Positions 25,787 through 33,581 of a DNA stretch of 64,000 nucleotides are shown piece by piece. The notes under the pieces were generated by a model. That model did no database searches. It was given only the letters and a program-made list of their open reading frames with translations, and was not told where the DNA came from. Position numbers and translations under genes: made by a program. This DNA is from Bin87 sp965207585 (GTDB lineage Bacteria; Chloroflexota; Dehalococcoidia; Lucifugimonadales; UBA3495), in NCBI GenBank assembly GCA_965207585.1, contig CBDBMT010000003.1, positions 1,612,001 to 1,676,000 on the forward strand, in the 5' to 3' direction. How positions within the stretch are numbered: the stretch's first letter is position 1; each line of letters opens with the position of its first letter.

Positions 25787-26668
25787 ATGACGACCGTAGG
25801 AAGCGGCAATTACACCTACGAAGTGGTGGAAAACTGGGCCAGGCTGCCCGAGGGCGATACCTTCGCCATGGTCAGCGCCATCGCCACCGACTCCCAGGAC
25901 CGGGTCTTCGCCTTTCAGCGCAAGGACCCGCCCATACTCATCTTCGATCGTGACGGCAACCTGCTGGACAGCTGGGGCAACGGCGCCTTCACCTTCGCCC
26001 ACGGCATCTACATTGACGACGAAGACACGGTTTACCTCACCGACCGGGACAACTCAGTTTGCCTGGTCTACACCATCGACGGCAAGCCCATCCAGATGCT
26101 GGGCCGCCATGGCGTCCACTCGGACACCGGCTGTGAGAACCCCGGCGACCTCTGCCCCCGTTCCGCCGGCCCCTTCAACTACCCGGCTGAACTGGTCCCA
26201 TCGCCATCCGGAGACCTGTACGTGGCCGACGGTTACCGCAACGCCCGCGTCCACCGGTTCAGCTGGGACGGCCAGTTGAAGCAGTCCTGGGGCGAGCCGG
26301 GCAAGACCGAAGCGGGCCACTTCCACCTCCCCCACAGCCTGCTGATCCACAACGACACCATCTTCCTCTGCGACCGGGAAAACCACCGGATGCAACTGTT
26401 CAGCCTGGATGGCGAGTTCATCACCATCTGGGACGACATCCAGCGGCCCATGGACATCTCGGCGGACAGCAACGGGAACCTGGTGATCAGCGAGGGCAGC
26501 GTCAACGACTCGTCGGCACGGGTCAGCGTGCTGGACACTTCCGGCAACGTGCTGGCCCGCTTCGATTGCCGCGGACCCGGCCACGGCAGTTGGGTCGACT
26601 CGCGCGGCGACATCTACGTCGGCCTCAGCGACGGCACCGGCGTCGACAAGTTCGTGCGCCAGGGCTAG
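25787..26668 (+). CDS. NHL-repeat beta-propeller protein (peptidylglycine lyase-like)
   Basis: 293 residues of NHL repeats. Recurrent units such as V-F-A-F-Q-R...I-L-I-F-D-R-D-G-N, T-V-Y-L-T-D-R-D-N, D-L-Y-V-A-D-G-Y-R-N-A-R-V-H-R-F and I-F-L-C-D-R-E-N-H-R-M-Q-L-F build a six-bladed propeller. The blade ends R-V-H-R-F and R-M-Q-L-F resemble peptidyl-alpha-hydroxyglycine alpha-amidating lyase, but no monooxygenase partner is present. No signal peptide is seen. The ATG at 25787 follows AGGAGG; a TACAAT -10-like box lies at 25731-25736. Confidence 0.8.
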   Translation: MTTVGSGNYTYEVVENWARLPEGDTFAMVSAIATDSQDRVFAFQRKDPPILIFDRDGNLLDSWGNGAFTFAHGIYIDDEDTVYLTDRDNSVCLVYTIDGKPIQMLGRHGVHSDTGCENPGDLCPRSAGPFNYPAELVPSPSGDLYVADGYRNARVHRFSWDGQLKQSWGEPGKTEAGHFHLPHSLLIHNDTIFLCDRENHRMQLFSLDGEFITIWDDIQRPMDISADSNGNLVISEGSVNDSSARVSVLDTSGNVLARFDCRGPGHGSWVDSRGDIYVGLSDGTGVDKFVRQG

Positions 26669-26692
26669 ACCAGTCGAGACCCTCAGCAACGC

Positions 26693-26725
26693 ATCGGCCG
26701 GAGCATCCCGCTCCGGCCGATTTTG
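26693..26725 (+). terminator. Rho-independent terminator after the NHL gene
   Basis: ATCGGCCGGAGC (26693-26704) pairs perfectly with GCTCCGGCCGAT (26710-26721) around a 5-base loop, then TTTTGTG. It separates the NHL gene from the convergent VOC gene. Confidence 0.85.
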
Positions 26726-26748
26726 TGTGCCATGACGGTAGTCGTTGC

Positions 26749-27291
26749 TCAGTCGGCGGAGAGTTCCGCCGCCTTCGCAGCCTGTTTTTCCATGAAGTCC
26801 CGGATGGCATCGGCGTATTCGGCCCGGGGGAACTGCTCTCCGTTGGGAACCTTCATTCCGTCGCAGAAGATTTCCAGCCGGTTGCCATCAGGATCCAGGA
26901 AGTAGAAAGACCGGCTGCCGCTGCCCTCCAGGTTCCCGCCGGCTTCGATGCCGTGGGTCAGCGGGCCGCTGACGATCTCCGCGCCGTGGGTGTGGATGTG
27001 GGCCAGGGCCCGCATGAACTCGTCGCGGTTCTCCACCTCGAAGGCCACCTGCTGCACCAGCCGGGCCCGCCCGGGAACGTTCTCGGAAACGTCCACGTCC
27101 TCGGGAGCGCTGGCGATGACGAAATCATGGTGCGTCTCATCGAACCGCAGGAAAGCCGTCTCGGCTCCGTCGGGTCGGCGGCGACGGGAAGTCACCTTGC
27201 AGCCCAGCACCTTGGTGTAAAACTCGAAAGACCGTTCAAAATCGGAGACGAGGATCCCAACGTGTCCAACGCGCTTGATCTGAATGCCCAT
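26749..27291 (-). CDS. VOC/glyoxalase-type metalloenzyme
   Basis: 180 residues with two beta-alpha-beta-beta-beta VOC modules. The first metal ligand is His10 (V-G-H-V-G-I-L-V) and the last Glu140 (D-P-D-G-N-R-L-E-I-F). At the middle ligand position a Gln (Q81 in Q-V-A-F-E-V) replaces the usual His. It resembles single-unit extradiol dioxygenase or glyoxalase relatives; the substrate is unknown. The start is preceded by GAGGAAA. A TATAAT-like box lies at 27385-27380 on this strand. Confidence 0.8.
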   Translation of the reverse strand: MGIQIKRVGHVGILVSDFERSFEFYTKVLGCKVTSRRRRPDGAETAFLRFDETHHDFVIASAPEDVDVSENVPGRARLVQQVAFEVENRDEFMRALAHIHTHGAEIVSGPLTHGIEAGGNLEGSGSRSFYFLDPDGNRLEIFCDGMKVPNGEQFPRAEYADAIRDFMEKQAAKAAELSAD

Positions 27292-27527
27292 GACGATTTC
27301 CTCCTGCCAAAAGCTCTACCCTTCCGTGAAACCCGCAGATTTTGCCTGCGACTACCGGAATCTGTGTAGTTAGGCCCTGATTATATGCTTTGCACAAAAG
27401 CTCGTCTGCCCTGTGCGTCTGGTCGTGGACAGCGGCAGGAGGATTCCAGGATCGCCCCTCGAGCGCACCCGGCTTTGTAAATCGTCAGAATCAGCAACTG
27501 TTGTTGATGGGCTCTGGAATCTATGGA

Positions 27528-27902
27528 TCAGGTTCGACGGTTGTACCGCAGCGCGTGGGTTGGCGCCAGACGCTGGCGCACTGGATCGACCACCAGCAGC
27601 GATCCCTCCAGCGTGTACGCGCCTAACAGAGCGGGGGCGCCTTCTTCGGCGAAGATGACGATGGTAGTGGTTTCAATGCTCTCCACACGGACGCGAACTT
27701 CGCCGATAGGATCCTCCACTATGCTGCCATCGGCCAGTTCCGACCGGATGCGGCGGAAAGGGACGATCCCAAGTTCGCGCAGCAGATCCGCCGGTAGGCA
27801 GGTGTATGTGGAGCCGGTGTCGACCGTTGCGTCCACCGTCTGAGAGCGGCTTCCGTCCGCCGAAATCACTTCTAATGGATAAGTGAACGTTCCCACGATC
27901 AA
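27528..27902 (-). CDS. Retropepsin-like aspartic protease, small single-domain
   Basis: 124 residues of the clan AA retropepsin-like fold with an intact catalytic motif D28-T29-G30-S in A-T-V-D-T-G-S-T-Y-T-C-L-P, the flap-side segment R-S-E-L-A-D-G-S, and the second-half A-L-L-G-A-Y-T-L-E-G. It would act as a homodimer, each subunit giving one Asp. The start is taken as the TTG at 27902, which overlaps the stop of the upstream crotonase gene (TTGA) after GGGAGGC. It is one of eight related genes in this window. Confidence 0.78.
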   Translation of the reverse strand: MIVGTFTYPLEVISADGSRSQTVDATVDTGSTYTCLPADLLRELGIVPFRRIRSELADGSIVEDPIGEVRVRVESIETTTIVIFAEEGAPALLGAYTLEGSLLVVDPVRQRLAPTHALRYNRRT

Positions 27903-28705
27903 GCCTCCCGTGCTGACGGGTATTCCGGCCGGCGCCGTTCCCGCAGGGCGGCCAGGCCCTCCTTCACGTCGTCGCCGAAGAAGCCCAGGGCCTCGGCCAG
28001 GAGGGAGTAGTCGAAGGAGGTGTGGCCGGCCTGCCGGAGCCACTGGTTCAGGGCGCGCTTGGTGAAGCGGATGGCCGGCTGTGGGCCGTCGGCCAGGCGA
28101 CGGGCGACGCGCATGGCGGTTTCCATCAACTCCTCGCGGGGCACGGCCATGCTGACCAGGCCGATGCGCTCCGCCTCCTTGCCGTCCAGGAAGTCGCAGG
28201 TGAGCAGGTAGTACTTGGCCTTGGCCATGCCGCAGAGCAGGGGCCAGATGATGGCAGCGTGGTCGCCGGCGGCGACGCCCAGGCGGATGTGCCCGTCGGT
28301 GATGCGGGCGTCCTCGGCGGCGATGGAGATGTCGGCCATGAGGGCTACCGCCAGGCCCGCGCCCACGGCGACGCCGTTGATGGCGGAGATGACCGGCTTG
28401 TCCAGGTTCAGGATGTTGTAGACGATGTCGCCGGCCTCTTTGGTGTTCTGGGCGACGATGGCCGGATTGTCGATGGCCTGTTCGATCATCTCGAAGTCGC
28501 CACCGGCGGAAAACGCCTCGCCGGCGCCGGTGACCACGGCGACCCGCACCTCGGGGTCCGCGCCGATGTCCAGCCAGATCCGGCTGAGCTCATTGTGGAG
28601 CCGGAAGTTGGTGGAGTTCAGGGTCTCCGGCCGGTTCATCGTCAGAGTGATGATGCCGTCGGACTTTTCGATGAGCAGGTGTTGGTATGAAGAGTAGTCG
28701 GTCAT
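27899..28705 (-). CDS. Enoyl-CoA hydratase/isomerase family protein
   Basis: 268 residues of the crotonase fold: I-T-L-T-M-N-R-P-E at the start, oxyanion elements F-S-A-G-G-D-F and N-G-V-A-V-G-A-G, and I-R-L-G-V-A-A-G-D-H-A. The two glutamates of classic hydratases are not at the usual places; the G-D of A-A-G-D is in the position of the Asp seen in diketone hydrolases and some isomerases. It is likely to act on an acyl-CoA or diketone. It is translationally coupled to the retropepsin-like gene that follows. Confidence 0.82.
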   Translation of the reverse strand: MTDYSSYQHLLIEKSDGIITLTMNRPETLNSTNFRLHNELSRIWLDIGADPEVRVAVVTGAGEAFSAGGDFEMIEQAIDNPAIVAQNTKEAGDIVYNILNLDKPVISAINGVAVGAGLAVALMADISIAAEDARITDGHIRLGVAAGDHAAIIWPLLCGMAKAKYYLLTCDFLDGKEAERIGLVSMAVPREELMETAMRVARRLADGPQPAIRFTKRALNQWLRQAGHTSFDYSLLAEALGFFGDDVKEGLAALRERRRPEYPSAREA

Positions 28706-28734
28706 TGCTGTGCACTCATTGTGGGCAAGAGAGG

Positions 28735-29190
28735 TTAGTTGTCGGCGGGCGTTGGTTCAAAATCAGGCGGCAGGTCGAAAGTGGGCCGGCCGTCGGGCCG
28801 ATGGCTATGTGCCAAGATAGCGCGCATCAACTGGTTGTGGTTGCGTTCCATTTGCTCCTGTAGCTCGCGATGGCGGCGCTCCATCTCGTGGAAGCGACGT
28901 TCCATCTGCTCTTGCAGTTCGTGGATGCGGTGTCCCGTCTGCTCTTGCATCGCGTGGAAGCGGCGTTCCATACGTCCTTCAACAGCGACAACCTCGCCAC
29001 GCACGTCGGCGACTTGCTCCCGTACCGCGGCAACGCCTGCTTTCAGCTCGCCGAATTCTTGCTGGACGCTGCCCATGCGCAGCCAGAGGGCACTCAGTAT
29101 TCCCAGTATGGCAGCCAGCAGGGCCGCGTACAGGCCCAGCACGACCGATACCAGAATAACTATCGAGTTGATGCTAACCGTTTCCATCAA
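28735..29190 (-). CDS. Single-pass membrane protein with charged coiled coil
   Basis: 151 residues: one N-terminal transmembrane helix (about 8-36, I-V-I-L-V-S-V-V-L-G-L-Y-A-A-L-L) followed by a long heptad-type coiled coil. The coil contains near-repeats of the unit H-E-L-Q-E-Q-M-E-R-R-F-H (about 92-115). It ends with a Pro-rich tail. No enzymatic motif is seen. Similar small TM-coil proteins occur at 56433-56723 and, in part, at 30453-30842. Confidence 0.72.
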   Translation of the reverse strand: MMETVSINSIVILVSVVLGLYAALLAAILGILSALWLRMGSVQQEFGELKAGVAAVREQVADVRGEVVAVEGRMERRFHAMQEQTGHRIHELQEQMERRFHEMERRHRELQEQMERNHNQLMRAILAHSHRPDGRPTFDLPPDFEPTPADN

Positions 29191-29233
29191 TGATTCCTCC
29201 TGCGGTCGGCGCTGGAATCCGGTGCGGCCAATA

Positions 29234-30436
29234 TTACCAGACGACTTGCGCCTCTTGCAGCGCGGTCAACTCGGCTTCATCCATGCCCAGCAGGCCGCAG
29301 AAGACTTCGCGGTTGTGCTCGCCGAGATCCGGTGTCCAGCGCAGGGGGTCGGTGGGCGTCTCGGAGAAACGCCAGGGCGGCGCAACGGCCCGCTGCTCGC
29401 CCTTTTCGGCATGAACGGTGGTGGGGAAAGCGTCGCGGTCAACCAGATGCGGGTCCACCATCAGCTGGTCGGCAGATAGCGACGGGAAGGCGGCGATGCC
29501 GGCCGATTGCAGCAGGTCGGTCACCTCCTCGACGGTGCGTGTGGCCGTCCATTCGGACACGTCCCGCTCCAGGCTGTCCTGGTTCTGCCAGCGCAGGAAG
29601 GCGTCCCCGTACTCGTCGGCGCCAGCCCATTCCGGGTCGCCCATGGCCTGCTTGAGCGAGCGCCATTGCGCATCATCCGCCACTGCGATGGTCACCCACT
29701 GGTCCTCGCCACGACAGGGGAACACTCCGTGAGGAGCCATGGCGTCGTCCCGGTTGCCCAACCGGGCGGCGTCCCGGTCATTCATGGCAGTGTCCATCAG
29801 GGCGTGGCCCATGAAAGCGGTGGCGATGTCACGAACCGCAACGTCGGCGCGCTGCCCAACCTGGTGGTTGCGGTGGGCGCACAGGGCGGCGACGGCGGAG
29901 AACGCAGCCATCATGCCGCCGGTGTGGTCCATGGCATGGCGCAGTTCAACCGGCGGACCGTCGGGATAGCCGGTCAGGTAGCCAAGGCCCCCCAGCGCGG
30001 CAAACATGGGGGCGTAGCCGGCGTAGCGTGCCTCGGGTCCGGTCTGCCCGTTGGACGACAGGGACACCATGATGATGTCCGGCTTGATCTCGCGCAGCTG
30101 TGGATAGCCCAGACCCAGCCGGTCCATCACCCCGGGCCGGAAGTTCTCCAGCACCACGTCGGAGATGCGCACCAGGTCGTAGGCCAGCTCCAGCGCGCGC
30201 GCCTCCTTGAGGTTCAGCGTGACGGAACGCTTGCTGGCGTTGACCTGCTCGAAGGACGATGGTGGCTTGCCGTACATGGCATGGGGCCGCCGCGTGATGT
30301 CCAGTCGCGCCGCCGATTCGACCTTGATCACGTCGGCGCCCAGGGAGGCGAGGATCATGCCGGCGAAGGGGCCGGCGGCGTGCACGGAGAAATCGGCGAC
30401 GCGCACGCCGGATAGGGGAGCGGATGGGTTGGTCAT
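29234..30436 (-). CDS. CaiB/BaiF family CoA-transferase
   Basis: About 400 residues, the normal single-domain length. It has V-A-D-F-S-V-H-A-A-G-P-F-A-G, S-V-T-L-N-L-K, L-E-N-F-R-P-G-V-M-D-R-L-G-L-G, and the catalytic Asp170 in A-M-D-H-T-G-G-M-M-A (formyl-CoA transferase Asp169 equivalent). It moves CoA between carboxylic acids; substrates are unknown. I choose the ATG at 30436 over the GTG at 30442 because of its spacing from AGGCGG. Confidence 0.87.
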   Translation of the reverse strand: MTNPSAPLSGVRVADFSVHAAGPFAGMILASLGADVIKVESAARLDITRRPHAMYGKPPSSFEQVNASKRSVTLNLKEARALELAYDLVRISDVVLENFRPGVMDRLGLGYPQLREIKPDIIMVSLSSNGQTGPEARYAGYAPMFAALGGLGYLTGYPDGPPVELRHAMDHTGGMMAAFSAVAALCAHRNHQVGQRADVAVRDIATAFMGHALMDTAMNDRDAARLGNRDDAMAPHGVFPCRGEDQWVTIAVADDAQWRSLKQAMGDPEWAGADEYGDAFLRWQNQDSLERDVSEWTATRTVEEVTDLLQSAGIAAFPSLSADQLMVDPHLVDRDAFPTTVHAEKGEQRAVAPPWRFSETPTDPLRWTPDLGEHNREVFCGLLGMDEAELTALQEAQVVW

Positions 30437-30452
30437 GTTCACCGCCTGTCGG

Positions 30453-30842
30453 CTACGCGGCCGCTGAGCCGTTCTGGTATTTCTCCTGGTACTCCTGCAG
30501 CAACGAAGGCAGGAGGTCGGGGTTGGTTCGCGCCGCAGCGTTCAGGATCAGCAACATTTCCTGGGCTTCTTTTTGTGCCTCTTTCCGACCCTCCTGCTTG
30601 GCTTCCTCAATGCGTCGGCGGCGTTCTGCCAAAGCAATAAACATCTTGACCCCCAATTCGACAACAATAATCAGCGATAAGGAAACGAAAAGCCCCCATT
30701 CCCAAAGTCCGACGATTGCTTCCGGTGTGGCGTCCCATGTCCACAGATGACCTTTTGCCAGCAGCGTCAGCACGTTCACCGGCCAGATGCCGAGGACGAT
30801 AAACGGAATGTGCTTTACGGCATCGCTTGGTGGTATTTCCAT
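30453..30842 (-). CDS. Small membrane protein with charged C-terminal helix
   Basis: 129 residues. Two hydrophobic segments (about 12-30 and 48-68) are followed by a strongly charged helix with E-A-K-Q-E-G-R-K-E-A-Q-K-E-A-Q-E and a short tail. It starts 17 bases before the downstream CoA-transferase region on the same strand. I do not recognise the family; the helix could be a cytoplasmic interaction surface. Confidence 0.62.
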   Translation of the reverse strand: MEIPPSDAVKHIPFIVLGIWPVNVLTLLAKGHLWTWDATPEAIVGLWEWGLFVSLSLIIVVELGVKMFIALAERRRRIEEAKQEGRKEAQKEAQEMLLILNAAARTNPDLLPSLLQEYQEKYQNGSAAA

Positions 30843-30899
30843 CCTACTCCAATCCCGACGGCGGCGATATGCACCGCCGCCGGGAGGCGCGATCTCGTG

Positions 30900-31718
30900 T
30901 CAGTAGTACACGGCGTTACCGGTGCCGCCGCCGGCCGCGATCAGCTCGCCGGTGATGGCCCACGCCTTGTCGGAGGCCAGGAAGGCGGTCAGGAAGCCGA
31001 TCTCCGAGGCGTCGACCATGCGGCAGATGTGGTTGCCGCGGCCCGATCCGGGAGCGAAGTCCTGAGCCTCGGCCTCCTCCGGCGAGACGCCCAACTGCTC
31101 GGCGCGGGCGGCCAGGAGACTCGGCGTGCGCTCGGTGCGGGTGGTGCCGGGGTGGATGCAGTTGACGGTGATGCCGAACTGGCCCAGCTGCGCGGCCAGG
31201 GTCTTGGTCATGTGCACCAGCGAGGTGTTGCGCGCGCCGCCGCTGAGGTTGCCGGCGTTGCGGGCGTTGAGTCCGCTGATGTTGATGATGCGCCCGTAGC
31301 CCTGCGCCTTGAGCAGGGGAATGGCGGCCCGAGAGCAGCGCAGCGCGCCGACGAACTTCACGTCGAAGTCGCTGATCAGCTCCTCGTCGATGAGGTCCTC
31401 GATGGGTCCGGTGGCCGAGGGCGAGCCGCCGGGCAGTGACGCGCTGTTGACCAGGATGTGCAGCCCGCCCAGGGCATCGGCGGCCTCGTTGATGACGCGG
31501 TCCACCTGCTCGCGATTGGTGGCGTCGAAGGACATGGGGATGGCGCGGCGGCCGGTGGTCTCGGCGATCTCGGCGGCCGCCGCCTCCAGGTCGGGCATGG
31601 AGCGCGAGCCGACCACCACGTCGGCGCCCTCGCGCGCCAGCTCCAGGGCGATTGCCTTGCCGATGCCGCGGCTGGCGCCGCCCACAAATGCCAGTTTGCC
31701 TTCAAGTCCAAAATCCAT
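30900..31718 (-). CDS. Short-chain dehydrogenase/reductase family protein lacking the Tyr-Lys pair
   Basis: 272 residues with a Rossmann start (G-K-L-A-F-V-G-G-A-S-R-G-I-G, the TGxxxGIG nucleotide motif) and L-V-N-S-A. After I-I-N-I-S-G the segment is S-G-G-A-R-N-T-S-L-V-H-M-T-K, where classic SDRs have Y-x-A-S-K. Tyr and Lys are both missing from that site. The enzyme either uses different residues or binds without classic catalysis. The ATG at 31718 follows GGAGG. A TATAAT box lies at 31787-31782 in the leader. Confidence 0.8.
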   Translation of the reverse strand: MDFGLEGKLAFVGGASRGIGKAIALELAREGADVVVGSRSMPDLEAAAAEIAETTGRRAIPMSFDATNREQVDRVINEAADALGGLHILVNSASLPGGSPSATGPIEDLIDEELISDFDVKFVGALRCSRAAIPLLKAQGYGRIINISGLNARNAGNLSGGARNTSLVHMTKTLAAQLGQFGITVNCIHPGTTRTERTPSLLAARAEQLGVSPEEAEAQDFAPGSGRGNHICRMVDASEIGFLTAFLASDKAWAITGELIAAGGGTGNAVYY

Positions 31719-31863
31719 GGGAAATAGCCTCCGTTGAGATGCGAACGCCGCCGGGACAGGCGGGTTCGCTGGGATGGGGGGATTATACAGTGGGTCGCAA
31801 GGCCAGACTGAAAAACTGGCCGGCCGAACCAAATGATAAGATGGTTAGAAGGGGATCGAAGCC

Positions 31864-32217
31864 ATGGGAACTTTTCGGATCGACATTGGAGTGGCCGGAC
31901 TGGACGGTGATAACCCTGTTACCGTAACCGCTTTGGTGGACACCGGGGCTACCCATTCGATGATGCCGGCCTCGTTGCTGACTCGGCTGGGCGTCACACC
32001 AACTCGCCAGCGGACCTTTACGATGGCCGACGGCAGGACGGAGACCTATGACATCGGCGCGGCCATGTTTTCAGTCGGCGAAGAAATTATGCCATGCCCC
32101 GTCATTTTCGGACGGGAAGGGCGCTATCTGCTAGGAGCCACCACGCTGGAAAACTTCGACCTGGCAGTTGACCCGGTGAACCAGAAACTGACGCCGGTGG
32201 CAGAGCTGACCATCTGA
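31864..32217 (+). CDS. Retropepsin-like aspartic protease, small single-domain
   Basis: 117 residues with an intact D26-T27-G28-A in A-L-V-D-T-G-A-T-H-S-M-M-P, the D-G-R-T-E segment, and the second-half L-L-G-A-T-T-L-E-N-F and D-P-V-N-Q-K-L. This is the complete small clan AA layout. It is transcribed alone on the plus strand, opposite to its neighbours. Start ATG is preceded by a GGGGATC-type site. Confidence 0.8.
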   Translation: MGTFRIDIGVAGLDGDNPVTVTALVDTGATHSMMPASLLTRLGVTPTRQRTFTMADGRTETYDIGAAMFSVGEEIMPCPVIFGREGRYLLGATTLENFDLAVDPVNQKLTPVAELTI

Positions 32218-32279
32218 AACCGATACGGTCGATCTCGCCTCCAGGGAACGGCCAAATGCCGGTGTATACACCCGGCAGC

Positions 32280-32400
32280 GGGAAAGCAATTCACTAGGTC
32301 GGCGTCCCCACGGGCCATGACCAGCGTGGTGCCCGCGCTATTGCCCCGGCTGGCGTCAACCGCGGAAGCTGGTTTGCCTCCCACATCCGGATTGTCAGGG
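32280..32400 (-). pseudogene. 5' fragment of a decayed SDR gene
   Basis: Read on the minus strand, codons just below 32400 give D-V-G-G-K-P-A-S-A-V-D-A-S-R-G, which lines up with the start of the SDR at 31718 (G-L-E-G-K-L-A-F-V-G-G-A-S-R-G) and continues to R-G-D-A-D-L-V. The start codon has become TGA-like (CAT replaced by TCA). The leader upstream also matches that SDR gene. Only about 40 codons remain before similarity is lost. Confidence 0.55.
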
Positions 32401-32470
32401 AATAGCCTCCGTTGGGATGCAAACGCGCGGACAGGTGCGGGTTCGCTGGGGTGGAGGTATTACACAGCCC
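32398..32470 (-). repeat. Copy of the SDR leader region
   Basis: Bases 32398-32470 match 31719-31795 at roughly three of four positions, including AATAGCCTCCGTTG, the GGGTTCGCTGGG block and the AT-rich spot that holds TATAAT in the first copy (TGTAAT here). The two copies are direct repeats about 680 bases apart. The duplicate now leads into the decayed SDR fragment. Confidence 0.6.
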
Positions 32471-32591
32471 GGAAATAAGGTGGGCGGCCTACGTAAAAAG
32501 ACAGTACTGGGTTAGGACGATGACCGGGATTTTTGCATCGAAGGACAAGATTGGTGCGAAAGATGCAGTTTCCAAATGGTACCTGTCCCTT

Positions 32592-33569
32592 TCACGTTCT
32601 GACGTAGTGTTTGTCTAACTCGATGAAGATATTGGGGTTAAAGAAGGGCTTTTTTGCGCTTTTGGGATTGCCGGGATCCAAAAAGCGCACCCTGACAAAA
32701 CGATCATCGTCCTCGAGAGATTTTCGAATATTGTGGTATTGTTGATTCACTTTGAACTCTGAGTAGCGCTCGGTACACCTCCTCGTCAAGTCGGAGTAGT
32801 CCCAAGGGAATTGCTCCCTGATTTGCTCCTCAGTCAATAGAATTCTGGTGGCGGTTGGGTCATTGCTGGATGTGACCAACAGAGCATCATTCGCTTTAGA
32901 CCGCGTGAATCTGATGTCTATATTGACGGTCACAGTGTAAGGTGAGCTGGGGTCCATTTCGGGAGTGTCGATACCATCCAAATACGAGAGGAAGTTTTTC
33001 TCTGCGGCGTTGAGCACAATAGCTTCTACGTCATTCGGAACACCAACAAATGCCAGAGGCATCAGGTACAGGCCGAACTCCGAAAGCTCTCTGCCGAACC
33101 ATTCACGTGTTGCGGATGTGAAATTCTTTACGCAGGCAGCACCTATTTCGTACAGGCGGAAGTTGAAACTTGAAGACTGATTGTAGAAGTGGGTGGCGCA
33201 GTCCCGCAGCTCCAACATAACGTCGATGTTCCGCTGAGCTGAAACGTCAAGGAATTTGTCATCGGCTAACTTTTCGGCCAGAAATGCCAAGCCGTATGTG
33301 AAGGGTGCCCCTGAACGGGTCTTCTTGATGTAGCGCTTTTTGCCTAATTTGCCGTTTTTGTTTTGGCGGTGCTCGTAAACATACAGGCTTCTCTCCTTGT
33401 TCTCATTCTCGGAGAGCCACTTGGCTTTCAATAGCAGTTCCCATCCGTTGATGGCAAGAATTGCGAAACCTTCTGCTTTATGAGGAAACGCGGGCTTGTT
33501 GTAGATCTCGACCGCAGCAACCATTGCTGCTACGGCGCGGTCTAACAGTTCTTGTGAGCGCGATTTCAT
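32592..33569 (-). CDS. DUF3644 family protein
   Basis: 325 residues beginning K-S-R-S-Q-E-L-L-D-R-A-V-A-A-M and A-I-L-A-I-N-G-W-E-L-L-L-K-A-K-W-L, which I recognise as DUF3644. Later come R-D-C-A-T-H-F-Y and a basic C-terminus. Function is not established; such proteins occur near defence or mobile genes. The gene is clearly lower in GC than its neighbours, which suggests acquisition from elsewhere, and it sits beside the decayed SDR fragment. Confidence 0.78.
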   Translation of the reverse strand: MKSRSQELLDRAVAAMVAAVEIYNKPAFPHKAEGFAILAINGWELLLKAKWLSENENKERSLYVYEHRQNKNGKLGKKRYIKKTRSGAPFTYGLAFLAEKLADDKFLDVSAQRNIDVMLELRDCATHFYNQSSSFNFRLYEIGAACVKNFTSATREWFGRELSEFGLYLMPLAFVGVPNDVEAIVLNAAEKNFLSYLDGIDTPEMDPSSPYTVTVNIDIRFTRSKANDALLVTSSNDPTATRILLTEEQIREQFPWDYSDLTRRCTERYSEFKVNQQYHNIRKSLEDDDRFVRVRFLDPGNPKSAKKPFFNPNIFIELDKHYVRT

Positions 33570-33581
33570 AGCACCTCGATC

